Shown in pieces: positions 1 to 9,157 of a stretch of 55,259 nt of DNA. Source of the DNA: Treponema sp. (GTDB lineage Bacteria > Spirochaetota > Spirochaetia > Treponematales > Breznakiellaceae); assembly GCA_031266175.1 (NCBI GenBank), contig JAISBN010000037.1, positions 1 to 55,259 on the forward strand. The letters are read 5' to 3'. Both the position numbers and the translations under genes were made by a program. The stretch's first letter is position 1. Each line of letters opens with the position of its first letter. The notes beneath the pieces are model-generated. The model did not search any database and was not told the DNA's origin. It worked only from the letters and a program-made list of their open reading frames with translations.

Positions 1-13
1 GAAGGAGAAGAAA

Positions 14-229
14 ATGATACATGATATTCAAAAACCCCAAATCAGTCCCCAATTCACCATTGAGGACATTCATAAAATCCGGGAATGGAATTATGAACGG
101 CTCAAAGACGCGACCATACAGGAACGTATTGACGAAATCAGGCGGCAGGCGGAGCCGGGTATAAGGGCAATAGAGAAACTCAAGGCGGAACAAAATACTA
201 TACAGGAGTCCCCGGCAAAGTTCCCATAA
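14..229 (+). CDS. hypothetical small protein (71 aa)
   Basis: ORF with a purine-rich SD-like GAAGGAGAAGAAA just before the ATG; charged helical composition; no family recognised. Confidence 0.45.
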   Translation: MIHDIQKPQISPQFTIEDIHKIREWNYERLKDATIQERIDEIRRQAEPGIRAIEKLKAEQNTIQESPAKFP

Positions 230-290
230 CGGCATTGAACAACAAAGCCATCACAAAACTGCTTGCCGGTGGATGAAGCTGCGGAGCGCC

Positions 291-2909
291 TTAAATTCGA
301 AGGTAGCGGCCGTTTTCGCGGTCCTGTTTTTCGGTGCCCAGGAGGCCGGTTTCCAGGGCGATCCGTATGGCGTCGGCCTTGTTCAGGGCGCCCAGCTTGT
401 AGTAAATCCGCTTGATCACGCTTTTAACGGTGTTAATGGACCGATCCGTTTCCAGGGCTATTTCTTCCCCCGTGAGTCCCTGATAAAGTCCGACCAGGGT
501 TTTGCGTTCCCGGGGGGACAATTCTTCAAACCGGGATTTTGTCCGGGGCTCGAATTCTTTTTCTATCAGGGCCTGGCGTTTGGCATAGGCGGAAGCGGCG
601 GTATTGAGCCGCTCTATCAGTTCCCGGTCCACGACGTTTCCCGCCCCGCCGGCTTTGCCGCCGCTCCCGGGGTCTTTAAAAAAAACGGGATCGTCCAGGG
701 CCGCGGAGCTAAGGGTACGCATATCCCGGCCCAGTTCCGTAAAGGCCGTAAAGAAGCCGTTGGGTTTTGCCAGAACGCAGGCTTCCTTCAGGACGGCAAA
801 ACACTCTTCCCGGTTTCCGCTCTTGTAGCGGCAGACCGCTTCCAGGGCTTTGGTTTCTATCTTTCCCATAAGGAACGCATTGCAGCCGAACTGTTCATCG
901 TGGCTCTGGAGGCTCGCCAGGGCCTTGGGATATTCCAGGGAGGTAAAGTGGTACCGGGCCTTAACGATGACTTCCTGGCCGTAGAGGATGGAATTCAGAT
1001 CGCTTTCTTCAAAATCACTTTTGAGCCAGGGCGCGATTTTTTCGGGCTGGCCTATCTGGACATAAAACCAGCCGGTTACAATATCGTAGTAGATTTTGCG
1101 GTTCAGGAAATAGGTCTGGGCCAGCTGGTTTTCCAGTTCCTTAAGGATGATTTTTATTTGCCCCGCGTCCCCCCGGTGAAAGGCGAGCCGCAAAAGAAAA
1201 AAGAGAGCCCGGTTTTCCACTTCGTACTGGTTTTGTTCCCGGGCTTTTTTAATCGCCGTGTGGGAAAATTCTTCCGCCCCGGCAAAATCCCCCCGGTAAA
1301 AGGCCAGTTCCGCCCGGGCCAGGTCGTCCAGACCGTAGGCGCAGCCCCCCAGGGAAACGGAAACATAGGACACCGCGGCGGCAAGGGCATCCAGGTATTT
1401 TTCCATTTCTCCCCTGTCGGGGATGCTGACCCGGCACACGTAGGAACTGACGTTGTATACCGAGGTGGGCAGGCCGGGAAGAAAATGGGACACGGCAAAA
1501 TAGTCACAGGCCTTCCGCAGGTACCGGGGAAAGCCGTAATCCCTGGTTATCTGGCAGTTAAGGCTTTTCATCAAACCCAGGTTATTGTAGAGCCCCGCCA
1601 GGGCCCGGGCGATCTTCTGGTTGGTCATGGCGTCGTCCCGCTTTTCCAGCAGGGCGATGATTCCCAGTATCTCCTTTTCCGCCTCCTCAAAGCGGGCCAG
1701 GGTGATAAGAAGCCGGGTCTTCATGATATAGGCCGCGGGGTATTCGTCGTAGATCCGCTGCGGCGCCCGGAGGGTTATTCCCAGCAGGGTTTTAGCCGTT
1801 TCTCCTTTCAGGAGCATCGGCAGGGTGGCGATCATCTTAAACAGTTTCAGATAGTCGCCGGCCCGTTCATAGTAGCCGATGGCGCTCAGCTTGCTGCCGT
1901 TGTCAAAGCACCACCGGGCGGCTTTCATGTAGACTTCCCGCTTTTCCTCTTCGGAAAGCTCCTCCGTCAGGTTCTGTAGATACTGCAGCAGGAGGGGATG
2001 GAAATTATACACCCCCATATAGGTATCCAGGCTGATAAAGGAACCTACCCGGTCCAGCTCCTGCATGATATCCGGATTTCCCAGCTCCCTGAGCATATCA
2101 GCCTGCTGGACATCCACCAGGGACATCTTGATAAGGAATTTCCGCAGCTCCGGGGAAACGGTGGACAGGAGCTCTTCCTCGATCAGCTTGAAAATATTTT
2201 TCCGGAATGCCAGGGGGCCGTACCAGTTTATTTTTTCGGAATCCTCCCCGGCCCGGATAAGCACTTCCCCGGCCAGCCGGATGGCAAAAGCCCAGCCTTC
2301 TGTCCGGGCATAGACCCTGCCGGCGGTCTCTTCCGAAACACGGATACTGCGGATGCGAAAGTATTCCCGCATCTCCTGCTCGGAAAATTTAAGATCCTCC
2401 TGGGTGATCTTTGCCAGCAGCCCCCTAGACAGGAATCCCATAAGGTTGATAGGAATTTCGGTTCTGCTGAGAAGGACGGAGCTAATGTTGGGATAGGGGG
2501 AGGTGATGGACTGTTCCAGAAACCGGAGGACTTCCCTGTTGTGGATAAGGTGAAGATCGTCGTAGACAAAAATAAAACGCTCCTCCCTGTCGGGGATGCT
2601 CAGGTAGCGGACGAATTTCCGTTTTGTCGATGGAAAACCGGTTTCCGTCAGGGCCGCGGCGGTCTCTTTGTTCATAAGCCGGACCGCGGCCACGTAGTCC
2701 TCCCAAAACCGGCCCCCGTTGTTGTCCCGGTCATGAAGGCCTATCCAGACAAGCTTTGCCGGAAACCGGTGGACAAACGAGGATACCGCGTGACTTTTTC
2801 CGTAACCCGCTCCGGCAATCACCGTTACAATGGGGTTTTTAACGGCCTGCTCCAGAAGAGCGTCGATCTGGGGCCTTTCTATATAAAATTGCTGTAACGG
2901 GATATTCAT
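291..2909 (-). CDS. LuxR-family (MalT/LAL-like) transcriptional regulator with N-terminal NTPase domain
   Basis: 872 aa; P-loop-like AGAGYGKSHAV near the N-terminus, helical-repeat middle, C-terminal LuxR HTH (LSPRERKTLVGLYQGLTGEEIALETDRSINTVKSVIKRIYYKLG). Confidence 0.9.
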   Translation of the reverse strand: MNIPLQQFYIERPQIDALLEQAVKNPIVTVIAGAGYGKSHAVSSFVHRFPAKLVWIGLHDRDNNGGRFWEDYVAAVRLMNKETAAALTETGFPSTKRKFVRYLSIPDREERFIFVYDDLHLIHNREVLRFLEQSITSPYPNISSVLLSRTEIPINLMGFLSRGLLAKITQEDLKFSEQEMREYFRIRSIRVSEETAGRVYARTEGWAFAIRLAGEVLIRAGEDSEKINWYGPLAFRKNIFKLIEEELLSTVSPELRKFLIKMSLVDVQQADMLRELGNPDIMQELDRVGSFISLDTYMGVYNFHPLLLQYLQNLTEELSEEEKREVYMKAARWCFDNGSKLSAIGYYERAGDYLKLFKMIATLPMLLKGETAKTLLGITLRAPQRIYDEYPAAYIMKTRLLITLARFEEAEKEILGIIALLEKRDDAMTNQKIARALAGLYNNLGLMKSLNCQITRDYGFPRYLRKACDYFAVSHFLPGLPTSVYNVSSYVCRVSIPDRGEMEKYLDALAAAVSYVSVSLGGCAYGLDDLARAELAFYRGDFAGAEEFSHTAIKKAREQNQYEVENRALFFLLRLAFHRGDAGQIKIILKELENQLAQTYFLNRKIYYDIVTGWFYVQIGQPEKIAPWLKSDFEESDLNSILYGQEVIVKARYHFTSLEYPKALASLQSHDEQFGCNAFLMGKIETKALEAVCRYKSGNREECFAVLKEACVLAKPNGFFTAFTELGRDMRTLSSAALDDPVFFKDPGSGGKAGGAGNVVDRELIERLNTAASAYAKRQALIEKEFEPRTKSRFEELSPRERKTLVGLYQGLTGEEIALETDRSINTVKSVIKRIYYKLGALNKADAIRIALETGLLGTEKQDRENGRYLRI

Positions 2910-3034
2910 GTATCATCATTGTACCGTAATTTTCTGTCATTGCAAGGAAATTTTTTAAGAAAATACGCAATAAATGCCCGGAGAAGCGTTTTTCCGGCCC
3001 CGGCCTGCCCGTTCTTTTTCAGGGCCCCCGTTCT

Positions 3035-4042
3035 TTAGGTGTTATTTACAGCGGACAGGCTGCCGGCGCCGGAAAGTTTCATGACAAGCCGGTCCATAAG
3101 GATTTCTTCCCAGGCGCTGCCGGAAGAGCGGAAGAGGTATTCGTACTCCCCCAGCAGGGCCAGCGCGCCGTCCGCCCGGGGCCAGCGGCTTGCCGCTTCC
3201 TGGTAATCGGCCCTGGTTTTGGAAGAACCCAGACCGATTTTTTTAAGTTCAAAATCATTGGCCGCCCCGGAAGCGCGGAGGCCAAGGTAATCCCGGAGTT
3301 TACGGAAACACCAGGCCAGGGTTCCCGTAATGGACTGAACGCTTTCCCTGGCCCTGGTAAGGGAACGCACGATTTCCAGGCTGCTTTGCAGATTACCCCG
3401 GGCAATGGCGGCAAAAAGGGTAAAGGCCGATTCTTCCCGGGCATGGGAAAGGCACCGTTCTACATCCGCTCCGGTGACCGTTTTATCTTTGTCCAGAAAC
3501 AGGATAAGCCGCCGGCATTCCCGGCGCAGGGCGTCGGTATTGTTTTCCACCATTTCCAGAATTGTTTCGATCCCGCTGTCGTCGATACGCCGCCCTTCCC
3601 GGCGGAAGAAAGAAGCAAGCCATTCGGTTTTTTTGTTTTCAAAGAGTTCCCAGAAGATGGTTTTATGTTCTCTGGGGACGGCGTCTTCAATGCGCTTGTC
3701 CAGTCTTATTTCTTCCGATACAAGGACGATGGCGGTGTTTTTCGGCGGCCGCCGGATGCAGGAAACCAGCAGTTCCACATCGTCTTTTTTTTTGATAAGC
3801 TCCGCGCTCTTGATGATAAAAAGCCGTTCGTCGGAAAAAAGGCTGCCGTTCTGCAGGACGGAGACTATCTCTTGCGGAGAGGTCTCTCCCGCGTAAAAAC
3901 TGGTTTCTTCGGTATGGGGGGGCAGGCCGGAACGAAGAGCCCCTAGCGCGTCGAGCTTTTCCCCCAGTTCGGGCCCCAGAAAACAGAATACGCCGCCCGG
4001 CCCTGTTTCCCCGGACCGGGCGGCGGTTTTGCCGGCGATCAT
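3035..4042 (-). CDS. holA: DNA polymerase III subunit delta
   Basis: 335 aa with HolA-like layout (FLGPELGEK..., LFSDERLFIIKSAELIKKK, IARGNLQSSLEIVRSL); directly follows lexA on the same strand. Confidence 0.85.
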   Translation of the reverse strand: MIAGKTAARSGETGPGGVFCFLGPELGEKLDALGALRSGLPPHTEETSFYAGETSPQEIVSVLQNGSLFSDERLFIIKSAELIKKKDDVELLVSCIRRPPKNTAIVLVSEEIRLDKRIEDAVPREHKTIFWELFENKKTEWLASFFRREGRRIDDSGIETILEMVENNTDALRRECRRLILFLDKDKTVTGADVERCLSHAREESAFTLFAAIARGNLQSSLEIVRSLTRARESVQSITGTLAWCFRKLRDYLGLRASGAANDFELKKIGLGSSKTRADYQEAASRWPRADGALALLGEYEYLFRSSGSAWEEILMDRLVMKLSGAGSLSAVNNT

Positions 4043-4043
4043 G

Positions 4044-4652
4044 TCAACAGGCGCGGATCACATAGGCCAGTTTGCCCAATATCCGTACATCCTGGCTGTA
4101 AATGGGGCTGTGGGCGGCATTCTCCGGCTGCAGCCGGATCCGGTTGGTTTCCCTGAAGAAGCGCTTCAAGGTAACCGCTTCCTCCACCACCGCCACCACA
4201 ATATCGCCGTTTCCGGCGGTGTTTTGTTTCTGGATCAGCGCGGTATCCTTGTCAAGGATGCCCGCGTCTTTCATGGAATCGCCCCGCACCTTAAGGGCAA
4301 AATACTGGCGGTTCTTTTTAAGGAACGATGAATGAACCGGAACGGTCCCGTCCCAGTTTTCTTCCGCCAGTATAGGACGGCCCGCCGCCACAACCCCCAG
4401 GAGGGGAATTTCCACAATGCCCAGATACTCCCGGTCTCCCTTGAAGTCAACCAGCTCCATGGTTCTGGACTGTTTGTTCTCCACCTTAATCCGGCCCTTC
4501 CGTTTAAGGGCCGATACATGATCATAGGCGCCTTTAACCGAAATGGCAAAATTATCCGCCACTTCCCGTATGGTAGGAGGGTATGAATGGGAATGAATGT
4601 ATTCAGCGATGAAGGTCAACACTTCCCTCTGGCGCAGGGTGAGTTCTTTCAT
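4044..4652 (-). CDS. lexA: LexA repressor (SOS regulator, S24 peptidase)
   Basis: 202 aa; N-terminal LexA wHTH (LTLRQREVLTFIAEYIHSHSYPPTIREVADNF); cleavage region VVAAGRP; catalytic GDSM and later Lys region (VTLKRFF). Confidence 0.95.
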   Translation of the reverse strand: MKELTLRQREVLTFIAEYIHSHSYPPTIREVADNFAISVKGAYDHVSALKRKGRIKVENKQSRTMELVDFKGDREYLGIVEIPLLGVVAAGRPILAEENWDGTVPVHSSFLKKNRQYFALKVRGDSMKDAGILDKDTALIQKQNTAGNGDIVVAVVEEAVTLKRFFRETNRIRLQPENAAHSPIYSQDVRILGKLAYVIRAC

Positions 4653-4844
4653 CCGTTTTCCTTTTTACCGAAATTTAGGGCCGCCTCCACTATAAACCAG
4701 CCCGGCTTTTTTTGCAATCCCGCAAAGACGGGAAATGTTGTTCCGCCGCGCCGCTACCAGGGCGTACTGCCCGCCATGGCGGGAATTGTACCGCCGTCCG
4801 CCCGTCTTGCCTGTTTATCCATGAATTGTCTACTATAAGGTACC

Positions 4845-6851
4845 ATGATAGTTGTGCTTTCCAGGGGTATTACTCCCCATGACAAGGAACTGGTCCGCAT
4901 CTACCTTAAGGACCGGGGTTTTGCTGTTCGGGATCAGCAGTTTGGCGAAGATGAAGTATTCGGCGCGTCGGGCAAGGGAGTGGTGGATCTGCGGGAACTG
5001 GGCCTTCTTCCCGGGGTGGAACGGGTTGCCGCGACCAGCAAGCCCTACGAACTGGCGTCCCGGGAAACCAGGGCGGAAGATTCGATTGTCACGGTCGGCG
5101 GCGATTCCTCCTGTCCGCCGGTAAAAATCGGCGGTTCCCGGATTACGGTGATTGCCGGGCCCTGCGCGGTGGAGAGCAGGGAACAGATCCGGGAAACCGC
5201 GGCCCTGGTCCGGGAATCCGGGGCGGTGATCCTCCGGGGAGGGGCCTACAAACCCAGGACCAGTCCCTATGCCTTCCAGGGGCTGGGGATGAAGGGCCTG
5301 GAATTGATGAAGGAAGCGGGAGAGGCCGAAGGCATGCCTATCGTAACCGAGGTGGTGTCCCCGGAACTGGCGGTGGACATGAAAGACTTAACCGACATGT
5401 TCCAGATCGGCGCCCGGAACATGCAGAACTTCGAACTCCTAAAAAAAGTCGGTTCCCTGGGTAAGCCCGTACTGTTAAAACGGGGGCCCTCCGCTACTAT
5501 AGAAGAATGGCTCCTTTCCGCGGAGTACCTGCTGGCCGCGGGAACCCGCGATGTTGTACTCTGCGAGCGGGGAATCCGTACCTTTGAAACCTATACCCGC
5601 AACACCCTGGATATTTCCGCCATTCCCGTGGTAAAGACCCTTTCCCACCTGCCGGTGATTGTGGATCCCAGCCACGCGGTGGGGATCCGGGCCAAGGTAG
5701 CTCCCGCGGCCCTGGCGGCCATCGCCGCCGGGGCCGGCGGGCTGACGGTCGAGGTGCATCCCCGGCCCGACGAGGCCCTTTCCGACGGCCCCCAGTCCCT
5801 GTATCCGGAGCAGTTTGAAAAACTGATGCGGGATATTGAAGCCCTGGCCCCGGTGGTGGGAAAGGAGCTGCTCCGGACCCCCCGGCCCCTGCACCTAACC
5901 GTACCGGCAGCTATGCTGGCGCCGGCGTCCGGCGCCGGCGAAGCCGGCGGTCCGGCGGGGGCGAAGTTTCCCCGGGAACAGGTTGCCTATAACGGGGAAA
6001 GCGGAGCCTTTGCCGAACAGGCGCTGACGCGCATCTTTGGAGAGGACGCCCCCCGCATGCAGGTTCAGTCCTTTAAAGGGGTTTTTGACTCCGTCCTGGA
6101 CGGTTCCGCCTGCGCCGGCATTGTTCCGGTGGAAAACAGCCTGGCGGGAAGCATCCACGAAAACTACGACCTTTTCCTGCGGTATCCGGACATCGCCATT
6201 GTGGGGGAAGTGAAACTCCGGATCGTCCACTGCCTGATCGGGGACGAGCGGGCCGCCATGGATTCCATCGCCATCGTCAGGAGTCACCCCCAGGGCTTTG
6301 CCCAGTGCCGGGAATTTCTTGGCAAGCATCCGGCCTGGCAGCTGGAAGCCTGTAACGATACCGCCGGCGCCGTAGCGTCCATTGCCAGGGAGGGGGCGGT
6401 TAAGGTCGCGGCCATCGCCGGAGCCGCCGCCGCCAAGGCCTACGGTCTTAGGATCCTCAAGGAAGGGATAGAAACCAATCCCCTGAACTATACCCGGTTT
6501 CTCGTCATCAGCCGGAAGATCGATTCAGGCCCTTCCCCGGACAGCCGCCGGATCGGCGGCGCGTGGGTTCCCCCCAGCCTTGGTTCGGAGCGGCCCAGCA
6601 AGGCAAGCATGGTATTTTCCGTGGCCGATAAACCGGGCTCCCTTTTTGCCTGCCTTAAAATTATGGCCGATCAGGGAATCAACCTTTCCAAACTGGAATC
6701 CCGTCCCATCCAGGGCAAGCCCTGGGAATACCAGTTTTATGTGGACGTGAGCATCCCCGAAAAGGAAGGGATCTTTGCCGCGGCCATGGAGGAACTGAAA
6801 CAGCATACCGAAGACTTTTATTTCCTCGGCGCTTACCGGGGTTCGCTGTAA
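4845..6851 (+). CDS. bifunctional 3-deoxy-7-phosphoheptulonate synthase / prephenate dehydratase with C-terminal ACT domain
   Basis: 668 aa; N-terminal ferredoxin-like plus type I-beta DAHPS (VIAGPCAVESREQ, LRGGAYKPRTSPYAFQGLG, IVDPSHAVGIR); low-complexity linker; prephenate dehydratase (VAYNGESGAFAEQAL, GIVPVENSLAGSI, NYTRFLVI); ACT (KASMVFSVADKPGSLFACLKIMADQGINLSKLESRPIQGKPWEYQFYVD). Confidence 0.92.
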   Translation: MIVVLSRGITPHDKELVRIYLKDRGFAVRDQQFGEDEVFGASGKGVVDLRELGLLPGVERVAATSKPYELASRETRAEDSIVTVGGDSSCPPVKIGGSRITVIAGPCAVESREQIRETAALVRESGAVILRGGAYKPRTSPYAFQGLGMKGLELMKEAGEAEGMPIVTEVVSPELAVDMKDLTDMFQIGARNMQNFELLKKVGSLGKPVLLKRGPSATIEEWLLSAEYLLAAGTRDVVLCERGIRTFETYTRNTLDISAIPVVKTLSHLPVIVDPSHAVGIRAKVAPAALAAIAAGAGGLTVEVHPRPDEALSDGPQSLYPEQFEKLMRDIEALAPVVGKELLRTPRPLHLTVPAAMLAPASGAGEAGGPAGAKFPREQVAYNGESGAFAEQALTRIFGEDAPRMQVQSFKGVFDSVLDGSACAGIVPVENSLAGSIHENYDLFLRYPDIAIVGEVKLRIVHCLIGDERAAMDSIAIVRSHPQGFAQCREFLGKHPAWQLEACNDTAGAVASIAREGAVKVAAIAGAAAAKAYGLRILKEGIETNPLNYTRFLVISRKIDSGPSPDSRRIGGAWVPPSLGSERPSKASMVFSVADKPGSLFACLKIMADQGINLSKLESRPIQGKPWEYQFYVDVSIPEKEGIFAAAMEELKQHTEDFYFLGAYRGSL

Positions 6852-6896
6852 AACCCGGCCTGCAACTTTTTCCCGGGGCCCTGCGTCTAAGTTGTC

Positions 6897-7598
6897 GTGA
6901 ATATAAAACAGAAAAATGAAGAACCCGTAAGAAACGCCGGCGTCTTCGGCGATTCAATTTTGCGGGGCATCCAGCTGGACAGGGAAAACAAACGGTACCG
7001 GGTGGATAACCATATCGACCTTGCCGAAATAGGCCGGAAACATTCACTCGTCATCGACAATTTTTCCATGTTCGGCTGCACCATCCGCAAAGGCGTTTCG
7101 ATACTGCAGAAACGGCTGGAAAAGCGAAAGATGGACGTGGCCGTTATCGAATACGGCGGAAACGACTGTGACTTTAACTGGAAAGAAATCGCCGAACATC
7201 CCGGAGAAAAACATGAACCCCATACGCCGCTGAATATATTTGCCGCGGCGTACCATCAGATTATCCGCGCCCTTAAAGAAAAATACATCGTCCCCGTTCT
7301 GACTACCCTGCCGCCCCTGGAACCCCAGCGTTTTTTCGACTGGTTCTGCGGCGGCCTGAACAAGGACAATATCCTTTCCTGGCTGGGAAGCATCAACAAC
7401 ATTTACCGCTTCCAGGAAAACTATTCCAGGGTGATTGGAAAAATCGCCGCCGAAACAAAATCCCTTCTGGTGGATCTGCGGGGCGCTTTTCTGGAACACC
7501 GGCGGAGCGAAGACCTGCTCTGCGAAGACGGAATCCACCCCAATACCGCAGGCCAGGAAGTGATCACCGGAGCGTTCCTTAATTTTCAGGCGGTATAA
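6897..7598 (+). CDS. SGNH/GDSL-family hydrolase
   Basis: 233 aa; GTG start; block I GDSILRGIQ, block III YGGNDCDFNW, block V DGIHPNTAGQ. Confidence 0.85.
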   Translation: MNIKQKNEEPVRNAGVFGDSILRGIQLDRENKRYRVDNHIDLAEIGRKHSLVIDNFSMFGCTIRKGVSILQKRLEKRKMDVAVIEYGGNDCDFNWKEIAEHPGEKHEPHTPLNIFAAAYHQIIRALKEKYIVPVLTTLPPLEPQRFFDWFCGGLNKDNILSWLGSINNIYRFQENYSRVIGKIAAETKSLLVDLRGAFLEHRRSEDLLCEDGIHPNTAGQEVITGAFLNFQAV

Positions 7599-7638
7599 AA
7601 ACCGCGGGGCAAAAGCGCTGCGTCCCGGATATAAGGCC

Positions 7639-7830
7639 TTACTTTAACCCATCCTTAAGCCGGAAGGCCGGGCAAAGCTGGCCGGCGGCGCGGAACACCT
7701 CCGCCGAAGGCATGGTCATACCCTTAAAGCCGAACATCCCGCAGGCCCGGGGAAATTCCGGATCCCAGGTAATCCTGTAATAGGCGCATTTGAGACAGTT
7801 CGGTTTTTTCCGCTCCCCGTCAGAGTTCAT
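7639..7830 (-). CDS. conserved small cysteine-containing protein (63 aa)
   Basis: CLKCAYYRITWDPEFPRACGMFGFKGMTMPSAEVFRAAGQLCPAF; C-x2-C plus two further Cys; recognisable conserved-hypothetical pattern. Confidence 0.65.
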   Translation of the reverse strand: MNSDGERKKPNCLKCAYYRITWDPEFPRACGMFGFKGMTMPSAEVFRAAGQLCPAFRLKDGLK

Positions 7831-7876
7831 CTGTTTTACTTACTTATTCTATTCGTGTACAATAAGCTATAACGGG

Positions 7877-9139
7877 TCAAGGCTTCTCTGCCATAAGAAA
7901 AGCCATGACCTTGGCGTCTCCCAGGATGTTGGCCAGGAGGGCGTACTCGTTGGGCTGATGGGCGGTGTCGTCCATGCGGCTCCAGACGGCGCAGTGAATT
8001 CCCTCGTTGCGGAGGAACGCGCCTACGGTACCGCCGCCTATGCCGACGGGCCGGGTGGCAGCGCCGTACACCTCTTTAACCGCCCTGGAAAGCATCGCCA
8101 CCAGGGGGGAATCCGCCGGGGTAGCCTTGGATTCCACCCTCTGGGGCGCGGCATAACTGATGCTCACCTTGTGTTTGGCCTCGACTTCGCCCTTAATCCG
8201 ATCGATCTCCGCCAGTACGCTTGCAACGGGGTATTGGGGGAGGATCCGCATGTCCATGCAAAAAACGTCTTCGCCGGGGATCGTGTTGATGTTGGGCACA
8301 TTGGCGGTTTTCCTGGTGGGCTGGAAAGTGGAATAGTCCGGCTCAAAGAGGCTGTCCACGGCGTTAAACCGGGCGGACAGCCCGTCGTGGAGCCGGACCG
8401 CCAGTTCCGCCCCGGCAAGGTGGGCGTTGGCCCCCAGATCGGGCCGGGAACCGTGGGCCTGTTTTCCCCTGGTGGTAAATTCGATCCACAAAAGATTTTT
8501 TTCGGCAATTTCAATGGTCTCGCCCCGGCTGTCTCCCCCGTCGGGGATCAGGACCAGGTCGCTTTTACCAAAAATACCGGGCCGCTGTTTCAGAACCGCG
8601 TCAATGCCGTAGGCGCTGCCGCATTCCTCGTCGGCGCAGAAAAGGAGCTTGACCGGGAAAGCCGGAGCGGTTCCGGTTTCCCTCAGGGCCAGGGCGGCAA
8701 TAAGGGAAGATACCAGTCCCTGCTGGTTGTCTTCCACTCCCCGCCCGATAAGCCGCGGCCCCAGGGGACCGTCGTCCCTGCGGACCACAGTCCAGGGATC
8801 GCTTTCCCAGAGGGAAAGCTCCCCCGGCGGCACCACATCCAGGTGGCTCATGATCCACAGGCAGCTTTCGCCGCCGCCGCTTTCGCCGGAAACAGTGCTG
8901 TCTTCGATACTCACTATTAAATTGGGACGGACCCCGCCCTTGGCCCGCTCGTCTTTGATGTCTATCCGTTCACAGGAAAAGCCCCGGCCCTTAAGCCAGC
9001 CCTCCAGGTATTCGGCTTTATCAAATTCGCCGGAACCCCCGGAAGCGGGAGAAACCGCAGGCCGCCTGCAGAGTTCCGTTTCCAGTTCTACCGCCGTCTC
9101 CCCGGCCCGGTCGATATACGCAAAAACCGCTTCTTTCAA
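7877..9139 (-). CDS. M20-family metallopeptidase/dipeptidase
   Basis: 420 aa; metal-ligand motifs MSHLDVVPPG, GRGVEDNQQG, CADEECGS; C-terminal PNEYA. Confidence 0.88.
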   Translation of the reverse strand: MKEAVFAYIDRAGETAVELETELCRRPAVSPASGGSGEFDKAEYLEGWLKGRGFSCERIDIKDERAKGGVRPNLIVSIEDSTVSGESGGGESCLWIMSHLDVVPPGELSLWESDPWTVVRRDDGPLGPRLIGRGVEDNQQGLVSSLIAALALRETGTAPAFPVKLLFCADEECGSAYGIDAVLKQRPGIFGKSDLVLIPDGGDSRGETIEIAEKNLLWIEFTTRGKQAHGSRPDLGANAHLAGAELAVRLHDGLSARFNAVDSLFEPDYSTFQPTRKTANVPNINTIPGEDVFCMDMRILPQYPVASVLAEIDRIKGEVEAKHKVSISYAAPQRVESKATPADSPLVAMLSRAVKEVYGAATRPVGIGGGTVGAFLRNEGIHCAVWSRMDDTAHQPNEYALLANILGDAKVMAFLMAEKP

Positions 9140-9157
9140 AGTAAACTCCTTAGACCG

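Noticed and set aside
273-1979. 568-aa plus-strand ORF
   Set aside because: Shadow ORF antisense to the LuxR-type regulator; Phe/Gly/Gln-rich composition typical of GC-driven antisense frames.
7790-8920. 376-aa plus-strand ORF
   Set aside because: Antisense to the M20 peptidase.
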